This document shows, one piece after another, positions 56,866 through 64,000 of a stretch of 64,000 nt of DNA; the stretch's first letter is position 1; every line of letters starts with the position of its first letter. The stretch is taken from positions 1 through 64,000 of the forward strand of contig JACCLO010000042.1 of NCBI GenBank assembly GCA_029448655.1, written 5' to 3'. The position numbers and the translations under genes were made by a program. The DNA comes from Wolfiporia cocos. Its lineage: Eukaryota; Basidiomycota; Agaricomycetes; Polyporales; Phaeolaceae. The notes under the pieces were generated by a model. That model was not told the origin of the DNA. It worked only from the letters and a program-made list of their open reading frames with translations, and did not search any database.

Positions 56866-57724
56866 TAGTGATGTGCCAGGCCCAGCCTGGCTCAAAAGCC
56901 CTGGCTTTGGCCTGGCTTGGACAGCCCACAGCTTTTCAAAACCTCAGGCTGGGCCCTCATTGACGGCTCACGGCTTGGCCCAGCCTAGGCCCCGGCTCGA
57001 CCATGGCCTACTACTGCTAAGATAATCATCACTTTAGCTTCAGAGCTTGAGATTCACCTTTGCCAAACCTTTCCCAGATGAAATAGAACCTTGAATCCTC
57101 CTGTCACAGATTTAACTGGCAGTCCCAGACCAGTGTCTGTGGAGACATACGTCTAACACCCCTTAGCCAAAAGGGCCACTATAACAGCTCAGCTGTTATA
57201 GGCAGGACACGCTATATGTGTAGTTCATATTCCCACGCTAGGCACTTATATTGCACCGTTGAGTATTTGGCTTAATACTTGGCATGGTTGGCCTTTCTGG
57301 TATTATATGTGCCACCTGGGATTCCAACCCCAGATATTCCGTGACACCTCCAATCTATAGTAGGATTAAGTGTGAAATAATCACTCACCAGTGCAGCATT
57401 CAGTAGCGTGCCTGCCATATGGGGAATCATATAGGCACCCGAAAGTGAGCGGCAGGCTTCAATGTTGAGGACTTGACTTTTCTGTAGTTTTAAATAAACA
57501 AGATAGGTGCACAATGATTGAGTTGAGCATATAACTGGCCTGTATGGGCTTATATTGTGCCTGCCAGATATTGTAGCCATTAAGATCCCTAGGCCGGGGC
57601 TCAACAGCTTGGCCCGGCCTGGCCTGTATCTCAGGCCAGGCCCTGGGCCATCTCAAGCCATGCTGTAAAGCCCAGCTTGGCCCGGCCCGGCTCATGGCCC
57701 AAAGCTGGGCCTGGCACATCACTA
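56866..57724. mobile_element. hAT-type miniature element, copy 3
   Basis: TAGTGATGTGCCAGGCCCAG...CTGGGCCTGGCACATCACTA with the 8-bp duplication GTTGTTTC (56858-56865 and 57725-57732). 609 bp after removal of the short LTR inside it. It is nearly the same as copy 1, so the family was recently active. Confidence 0.92.
57102..57346. mobile_element. Short LTR-like element (245 bp, duplication CCTCC)
   Basis: TGTCACAG...CCGTGACA with CCTCC at 57097-57101 and 57347-57351. Contains the perfect hairpin CTATAACAGC/TCA/GCTGTTATAG and the TAGTTCATATTCCCACGCT block of the mini-element LTR. Near its end is a T-arm-like stretch (CTGGGATTCCAACCCCAG). It proves that such 0.25-kb units move with a 5-bp duplication. 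Confidence 0.85.
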
Positions 57725-57732
57725 GTTGTTTC

Positions 57733-58111
57733 TTGCACCGCTCACTTCGTTCGCTCTCTTTCACGCGATCCCGACGCTTGCTTCAACAATCCAGGTCCTA
57801 GTGGTGGCACCTGCTAGTGAAGCTTGCACCTATTCCATCCAATAGAGACTGGGAGGAGAGAGGGGGCAGGGCGGGGGAGGAGGGCTGCTCGAGGACGGGG
57901 CGCACGCTAAGCGCCCATCCGCAGTCAGCCACAGCGGAGTTCGAAAAGGCCATGCAAACTCGAAGTCCCTGATCTCTCGCTCTCGTTCTCTCGTGACGAC
58001 GGGACATTATAAACTCAAGTGTAAGACCCTGCCATCATGTAGCAGGATTAACTACCCTTCAGCTAACACTCGTATCAGTGATAACGATAACGAAGAGGTC
58101 GCCACACCGAA
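57733..58111 (+). promoter_or_regulatory. Probable promoter of the downstream gene, with MULE-like repeat
   Basis: 57896-57960 matches the MULE terminal repeat (AAGCGCCCATC...GCAGT, CCACAG, AAAAGG, CCATGCAAACT), followed by GACGGGACATTATAAACTCAAG. Either the MULE captured this sequence or the host copy is a MULE relic. No clear TATA was found. Confidence 0.4.
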
Positions 58112-59357
58112 ATGGATCCGGGATACATATCTGGAGTCACAGTTCACCTGGAGTCTCTAAAGCTTATTCGCGAAGTCAAACAGCTGCTGCAGTGCCCGCC
58201 ATGCGCGGCCGCTGACCAAGAGGAGCTTTGTGATTGGGTGCAACGACTCGATCATTGCAAGGTGCGCTCTCACTACCTGGAAACCTGTGTTGCGCTAACA
58301 GGCTGTCAAAGAATCTCTACGACTCGCTTCACTTTAAAGCGCCCCTTCTATCTCCTTTCGGCACACTGGACCTCTATCACGACTACGTGTCTGTTTGGGA
58401 TGATGCGTTTGCTCGGATGAAATCATCAAACGGCACAGTGCCGGATACCCCTGCACAGCCCCCACCGATCGAAGCCACCACCAGTCAGGGTATAACCACC
58501 GCTGAGCGCAGGACTAGTCGCTCGGCACCGCGAAAGAAACTCGAAGAGGTGGTTTATGACCCCCCATGCGCCCAATGCGCTGCAACGCGGCGTGACTGTA
58601 GGGGCCCTGTGTCACAAACTTTCCTTAGAGGATACGTAACATCCCTCGCTGCAGGTATTATAGGCGCCGCTAGGTGCGCGCGCGCTTCCATGATCCTCAG
58701 CCACCTCCGCGTCTATCCAGGACTCCGTCTAGATCATATGACTGTAGGTAAGCGCTGTAGGGTAGCGCGCGCCTTAGGTACTCACGTTAGGGTCACACCG
58801 TCACATGTCGTTACAGGTAGTTACATTATCATGTGCCCTCTTAGTTACTGCGCACAGGCCGCGACTTTAGGGCGACCATTACTGGTCAGCTCCCCATGTA
58901 TAAGTACGACAAGATGGGGACTTACTTCCCCATCTTTAGGATTCTCGACAACTGAGCTTAGGCTCCTTTCTCATCTGCGTTTGTGTGCGTCTCTGCCCCG
59001 GGGGCCCTCCACGACTTGCTTGTCTGTGTGTCTTCCCTCTTGGTCGCCTTAGGAGTTCCCCCTTGGGGATACAGCCGACTGGCTGCCTTGTGGTTAGCAC
59101 ACCGCCCTGTAGGACGTCTAGGGACTCCCCTGTAGCCAGGGTCCCACAAACCTGTGAGTTTGTGTCACCCTGATGTCTCCCCGCATGCATGCTCAAACTG
59201 CAGTCTTCTTTGCTTGAGATGTAGTCGGGCAAAAAAACAAAGTAAACCATATTCTATTCACTCTGCAATCATATGGTTGACTGTGCCTGCGTTGGCAAAT
59301 TGTATAGAACGTGCCGGAATCGGTAAAAGGTGGGATCGCCGTAACATACGCCCTTAG
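58112..59357 (+). pseudogene. Cys-rich (Zn2Cys6-like) gene split by a solo LTR
   Basis: Exon 1 (58112-58261, 50 codons, MDPGYISGVTVHLESLKLIRE) and exon 2 from 58312 are joined across a 50-bp GTGCGC...AAAG intron. Exon 2 reads through LYHDYVSVWDDAFARMK and a Pro/Ser-rich stretch to a Cys cluster cut at 58609. Without the LTR and one CCCTG the frame continues at 59173. The cluster is then C-X2-C-X6-C-X9-C-X2-C-X6-C, the spacing of a fungal Zn2Cys6 DNA-binding domain, followed by a basic run (SRAKKQSK), with a stop at 59357. That would be about 210 residues. The placement at the C-terminal side is unusual for a Zn2Cys6 regulator, so the function is uncertain. Further exons after 59357 are possible. 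Confidence 0.55.
58610..59167 (+). mobile_element. Solo LTR in the Cys-rich gene (558 bp, duplication CCCTG)
   Basis: TGTCACAAACT...TTTGTGTCA with CCCTG at 58605-58609 and 59168-59172. Leader hairpin AAGATGGGGA/CTTACT/TCCCCATCTT (58911-58936). The end hairpin is CACAAAC/.../GTTTGTG (59145-59164), compensated relative to CACAGAC/GTCTGTG. Closest relative is the TRIM LTR. Confidence 0.93.
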
Positions 59358-59899
59358 TCGCAGCGTCATTGTATTGTACGGCGCAATAAGTTTTCGATGA
59401 CACCTTCGCATATCTCACTTGGCTATACCTTGCTAAGACCTATGGGTTCGATGCCTGGACCCTGCACTGTTCCATCAGTGTCTTTGCAAGATCTTCAAAT
59501 CAGCCCTGTCAATGCAGAGGGGCTTCAGACGAAGCGAAGGTGGTCCCTGTATCAGGGATTGACTACTTCACGTACGTCGTACACTGTTAGTTATACCCGA
59601 AGTCCTTCTGGCCTATGATCTCCCCAGCTGCTGCTAGAGATCCTCTGCAAGAGCCTTCAATAATGCCCCACTGTCTGATGTGACGTTCTGCCGCGCACGC
59701 TTGTTCGATTGAGTGCCCGGAGTGCAGTACATGGCGCTGATTACGCATATAAGTGAGCGATCAGATGCGGAGCTGATGATGACTTCCACATCAGGGTGGA
59801 GATTTGGCGATGGCGCTGGATAGTTGTGAGTGAGTGAGAGGTGATGAGAACGCCATCTATATTCCGACGGCCGATAGTGACTACGGTGAGTAATGTGCG
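59358..59899 (+). other. Unassigned, possibly decayed exons
   Basis: An open frame at 59397-59618 (SVSLQDLQISPVNAEGLQTK) looks protein-like but has no recognised family. It could be 3' exons of the Cys-rich gene. Confidence 0.3.
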
Positions 59900-60495
59900 T
59901 AGTTGAGCTTTTGATGGTGCGGTCACTGACCGAGACCGTCTACACTCAAGATCTCGTCGATGCTCTGTACGGCCTCAAGTCGTTCGCAGATGCGAGGTAT
60001 TCTGACGCCATCAGTCCCCATGTGCTCTGTGTAAATGGACTGCCGAATCCACGGATACCTGGACCCCTTGGGGGGAAGCGCGCCGCAGCAACGATCGACT
60101 TGGCTTGAGCGGCGGTTGATACCTATCAGATTGACGTATATGTACCACGACCGACTAGCCCAGCGTGTTCTACATACCATTGGAACCAGCACTCCCCGGG
60201 CGCCGGCATCAAGCCCATACTTGATTTGCCACCGACACTACCGTCTGCACACGCCCCTGTTGCAGGTATTCTGACAATAGTGCTGGGCGCCGAGCTTCCG
60301 AGCCCCGATATTGTTTGGATGGATTCGGCAGCGCCTGGCTGAAGAGATGTCATGCCATGCTCACAATCAATGAGCAGCCATGAGAGATGGGGCGAGGCGA
60401 GCGCAGCAGTGCGCGCTTTCAAAGCACCTGGCAGCGTGATCCATGCGCCGAACGCTGGCTTCGATGCGCGAAAGGGCTTCAAGAAGACGGTGCAT
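59900..60495 (-). pseudogene. HpcH/HpaI-type aldolase fragment
   Basis: Minus strand from ATG 60495 (MHRLLEA): an extra C near 60476 shifts the frame into FRASKPAFGAWITLPG, then LSWLLIDCEHGMTSLQPGA, which is the HpcH/HpaI (class II 2-keto acid aldolase) signature with its DCEHG motif. VRIPATGACADGS follows. After a further frame change come GVLVPMV and, at 59923-60080, SRYPWIRQ and EAVQSIDEILSVDGL. It stops before the catalytic C-terminal part. The family cleaves 2-keto-3-deoxy acids in aromatic or sugar catabolism. Its start overlaps the last bases of the next upstream gene, so the flanks may be rearranged. Confidence 0.7.
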
Positions 60496-61028
60496 TATAC
60501 TCCGCTGTGGAATTGTTGCGATGACAATACATTACATTCATTGACTTGGTGCTTGTGGACAGATCCTCGCCGAACACAGACTCCGACCGTTGCATCTTGG
60601 CCTGCTCCGCACGTGGGCAAGCAAGATTAGATGCGAGAAATCCCTGGTAGAAATAATAACCAGAAAGCACCCCCGTCACTGTGCGCAGACACCAGCGGCA
60701 TCCGAGCCACCGCTGCCTCGTTGCAGCACGCTCACCGACGCCACACACAACTGTGGTGTTCCTGTTGAATCGGAATAGTTTGTTGCCCAGAATGGCTAGG
60801 GTGAATAGTACAGCAATGGACCATGCGTATACGCGAAGTTACTAACCACCTGCCAATGCAGCGGAAAGGCCAGCGAAGAGGCCGTCTCTCCGAGCTTCCT
60901 GTGGAGGTTGGCGTGTGAATGTCATCATTATCGAGATTGGAATGGATGGATATAGATTTCCCTACAGTTGTACATCTTGCTACAGCATCATCGGGAGCCA
61001 CAAGTGAAGTGTCGGCGGCGTTGGGCAT
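60479..61028 (-). CDS. Small two-helix membrane protein, four exons
   Basis: Exons 61028-60966, 60898-60850, 60795-60736 and 60678-60479, with GT-AG introns of 67, 54 and 57 bp that keep one frame. The product is about 123 residues. The start MPNAADTSLVAPDDAVARC is followed by a hydrophobic helix (GLFAGLSAALAAILGNKLF), the conserved-looking FNRNTTVVCG and a second helix (TGVLSGYYFYQGFLASNL), then a charged tail (RAEQAKMQRSE). This resembles a small hypothetical membrane protein found widely in Agaricomycetes; I know of no assigned function. It is the only multi-exon host gene here without a visible lesion. The tail runs into the aldolase start, so the last 20 residues may be altered. Confidence 0.65.
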
Positions 61029-61190
61029 AGTGATAAATTATGGAACGCGATGCGTTTGCGGACTTGATGCGGACAGATAAACGTGTGCACCACTTAGTAA
61101 CTCAAATAGAATTAATAATTCCCCTGCCTGACACACGGCGTGCGCGCGCTAACATCACCCCGCGTCACATAAGCTCGACGTCACGACTTC

Positions 61191-61870
61191 GTGACTGAGC
61201 GCGTCAAAGTCTCGCGTGGAGCTCGCTGTGGCTGGCATCGTAGACATTGGGCTTCTTCTTGTATGTGGATAACTCACTGGAAATATCGGCGAACAAGCGC
61301 AAACTGTCTTCAGACATATCAAATACTTTCAGTTCCATCGAGGGTACGTTATATGCGCTCAATTGCACGGATCTTATTTACAGCAACATCCTCCATTCGT
61401 GTAGACGCTTTGATCAGCGTCAAGCAGAAACTCGGGGATAGTAGTCGTAGCAGTCGGGTCTCTATATGCGCCGAACTATACCAGCTGGCATATCTCTCCG
61501 AGTCTTTCTCCCAGCAGCGCCTGCGGTCGAACAAGGATTGGATCCATCAAGTGGATATCCTAGATCGTGAAGGTGGGCACACTATTTCTGGGTTTCTTCC
61601 AACTACCACATATGATCCGCAGGGGTCAATCTGTGGAATCCATCTGCCTTGTCTCGCGATATGGATGATGAGGATACTTGAAATGTGAATGCTGCATGTG
61701 AGTCTAGTTCATCATGCCGAGAGTGTCTCACCGTACCATCCCCAATCACCGGTTCGGCTATCCGTACAGTGAAGTTGGCCGGATTCCGCCTCGTTGAAGC
61801 CGGATTAGAGAACAAGCCAGCCATTGACAGTGAGACAATCATCCATCACGATGTCACCTAGTTTGAGATC
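61191..61870 (+). pseudogene. Unidentified coding-like region
   Basis: The plus-strand frame has SICAELYQLAYLSESFSQQRL and NKDWIHQVDILDREG (about 61450-61580), ending at 61688; another frame at 61720-61860 reads IRTVKLAGFRLVEAGLENKPA. Introns could join them. No family was recognised. Confidence 0.3.
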
Positions 61871-61975
61871 GCTTCTCCACAGCTCTCATCCATGTGCTGC
61901 AGCTCGCAAGCAAAGCCGGCGTTAGCATGTCAGGTACAACCATCAGTTCGCGTGCGGACTCCCAAGACGGGCCGC

Positions 61976-63756
61976 TTACTCAGAAAATGTGAATTCTAGC
62001 GATCGGACGCCATGATCTTGCAGGCTCCGTGCTTGCATGTGCAGCGAAGGTATGACTACTATCCGCCCCATGAGTGCACGCCAATGTGATTTCTCCTGAA
62101 GGATTGGTACCGTCTTCTCACCTGAATCGAAGTTAGCAGCCGCCCTCGGGCGATGACAGGGGCGACGCACCTGATCCGAGTACGATGACATCGTCAGCAC
62201 GCCCGACACTTCATATGCGACATCAGACTTTATTTGCCAATCATATTGACTGCGACGTACATTCGCCAGAGACCAGGCTTGGCCGGATGTGGTTCCCAAA
62301 GGTCGGATGTGGCAAAGCCACGCTCCCCATTTGGCATATTCTCGATGCAAGGCTGGTGTGTCTCGCACGTCTGCACGCACATGCACGCCATACCTCAGTA
62401 TACTTCGGGCGGCTACATCGTTACATTTTGGCACGCACCAACATCTGCAGCTCGAATGTCCCGTCTCCCTGAGGAACCCAGCGACATACACTCTCTGGGA
62501 AGCTGCATCCATTCCCAGTCGGCGCGCTTCTTGCCAATAGGGCTCGGCTCTTCGACGCCGTCATCGAACACGCATGTCACCAGGCCGAATTCGGTTGCAC
62601 CGTAGCACGCCAACAGGCGCACGCCTTTATCCACGAGCTTCTCACCATTCGCCCTGGAGAGCGGGCCGCCGGCGAATATCTAAGACGTGAGTGATAAGCG
62701 AGTTGCTCCCTCGACCAGCGCAATGTGATGCAGGTACTGACAAGAGCCTGAAGAGACGCAAGGTACTTCGCGTCATCCTCGTTCTGCGACCACGCCTGGC
62801 GAAAACAGTACTTTTAGCAATCACAGGCACACTACACAACCAGAGCCTACCTCGACGAAAGCAGGGACGCTCTCGATAGCCGTGCAGCCTGTCTTGCGCG
62901 CCGTCTCAATTGTGTTCTGCGGGGTCGGCACGACCGGGGGCGCTGACACGATCGCGCGCGGGGGGAACAGCGACGTCGGCTGGCCGGACAAGAGCGGCGC
63001 GTACAGCTGCGAGCAGAGTCCCATTACGTGGAACGGCGGTAGCGCCATGCACCCCCACCGTATCGCCTTCCTGCGCGACTCCACGAAGATGGGCATCCTG
63101 CACCAGTGTAGGATCGTCGTGTGCGTGTGCGGGATCGGCTTCGGGAAGCCGGTGGAGCCTGAGGAGTGCAGGTAGAGCACAACATCCGATGGCGACGCCG
63201 CGCACGCGGGCGGCGGGTAAGGGCCCGAGACGGCACGCGGCGGGTCGAAGGAGGGCGCGAGCGTCGGGAAGACGTCCGTGAGCGCGGGCAGGTCGTCGAC
63301 GTGCATGGCGAATCCGCTCGGCAGGCTCTCCCGGACCGCGTCAGTGAATGGGGCGAAGGTGGGCTGTGAGACGATGCGATGGCAGCTCGTGTGCTCCATC
63401 AGGCTTGCTATTGCGGGCACGGAGTTGCGGGAGGACATAGGGAAGGGGACGAGCCCCGCACGGATCAGACCCGCGACGAGCGCATGGTAGAGCAGAGTAT
63501 CGCAGTTCGCGATGATAGCGACAACGGCGCCCTCTTCGCCCTTCCGTCCGGGCCTGAAGGAGTGGGCAACGCGGTGAATTGCCTGAGCGAACTCGAGGAA
63601 CGATATACTTCCGAGCGTATCAGAAGACAAGTCTGGAAACAGGAAGAGAAAGAACGGAGAGGTGGAATTGTATTCGGCATGGAAGTCGACGAGCCCAGGG
63701 ATGAGAGATAGCGAACCGTTGAGGGGCGGGAGTACAGGCGATGCAGATGCAGACAT
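61976..63756 (-). pseudogene. Adenylate-forming (AMP-binding) enzyme, C-terminally truncated
   Basis: Minus strand from ATG 63756. Exons 63756-62852, 62795-62742, 62679-62439, 62370-62261, 62208-62171 and 62121-61976 have GT-AG introns. Motifs in order: LYLHSSGSTGFPKPIPHTH (phosphate loop, A3), ALPPFHVMGL, IFAGGPLS, CYGATEFGLV (A5), GFATSDLWEPHPAKPGLW, GRADDVIVLGSGEKTVP (A7/A8). These mark the adenylation domain of fungal NRPS-like or alpha-aminoadipate-reductase-like enzymes, which activate a carboxylic acid with ATP. There is one frame shift in exon 3 (near 62505, LPRE to SVCRWVPQGDGTFELQ). After KTVPILQE the sequence no longer resembles the family, and no carrier, thioesterase or reductase domain follows. 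Inactivation is likely. Confidence 0.8.
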
Positions 63757-63824
63757 ATCTGCCAGAAGCTGAACAGAGTGGATTATAATGATTCTGATGG
63801 AGTATGTGGGTGCTGAGAATGAGG

Positions 63825-63835
63825 CCTATTTAAAC
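63825..63835 (-). promoter_or_regulatory. TATA-like box of the AMP-binding gene
   Basis: GTTTAAATAGG on the minus strand, about 70 bp upstream of the ATG at 63756. The rest of 63757-64000 shows nothing else. Confidence 0.45.
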
Positions 63836-64000
63836 GAAGTTCTCGAGCCATCCCCGTGACGCGGGAAGGTCCATCGGTGAATATTTGAATGGCTTGCCGG
63901 TGCGCTGCGGGTCAGTTGTCCTCATGAATCCGAGCAGGTAGGTAATCGTCTACTGGTGTCAGTATCGAGTGTGGCGTACTAGATCCTGAGGCCTGAAGAG

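Overview
The window looks like an Agaricomycete (basidiomycete) fungal chromosome. The genes have short 50-70 bp GT-AG introns, the chromodomain Ty3/gypsy elements carry Tf1-like self-priming sites, and there is a MULE with a SWIM finger, hAT-type miniature elements and an expanded fungal-type kinase family. No rRNA, CRISPR array or bacterial-style operon was seen.

Layout. 1-11 kb holds decayed host genes: unidentified coding fragments, a multi-exon gene with a possible SYCP2/Red1-like architecture (2746-7129), and a fungal-type protein kinase gene (8381-11047) split by a solo LTR. 12.0-23 kb is a small unidentified minus-strand gene interrupted by a full-length Ty3/gypsy element (gypsy-1, 12307-20755) and by an hAT-type miniature element that itself contains a solo LTR. 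25.5-48 kb is a nested complex. A second gypsy lineage (gypsy-2) has lost its 5' end and is split by a tandem LTR-internal-LTR-internal-LTR array of a non-coding retrotransposon (LARD), which contains a 1.9 kb TRIM; a solo LTR interrupts gypsy-2 again. 48-57.7 kb is a swarm of solo LTRs, most with 5-bp duplications, nested in each other and in a MULE (50246-55822). 57.7-64 kb returns to host sequence: a Cys-rich gene split by a solo LTR, a decayed HpcH/HpaI-type aldolase, a small four-exon membrane-protein gene that looks intact, and a truncated adenylate-forming enzyme.

What stands out. The TGTCAC-ended LTR elements (gypsy-2, LARD, TRIM, a 0.9 kb mini element and the solo LTRs) share RNA-level architecture rather than sequence: a hairpin just downstream of the LTR TATA box, often with a UUAC loop and compensated stems; a hairpin at the LTR 3' end; 10-12 nt self-priming complementarity where both partners survive; and a hairpin with loop AGGGAC or AGAGAC just upstream of the polypurine tract, with unrelated stems in four elements. 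The LARD internal domain is a chain of hairpins, including two families of three-fold modules with covarying stems. This suggests a non-coding parasite family mobilised by gypsy-2-type elements through shared RNA structures. Separately, the two gypsy lineages carry a dUTPase domain at different places in pol: between protease and RT in gypsy-1, and after the chromodomain in gypsy-2.

All calls come from reading the sequence; no database search, alignment program or folding program was run.
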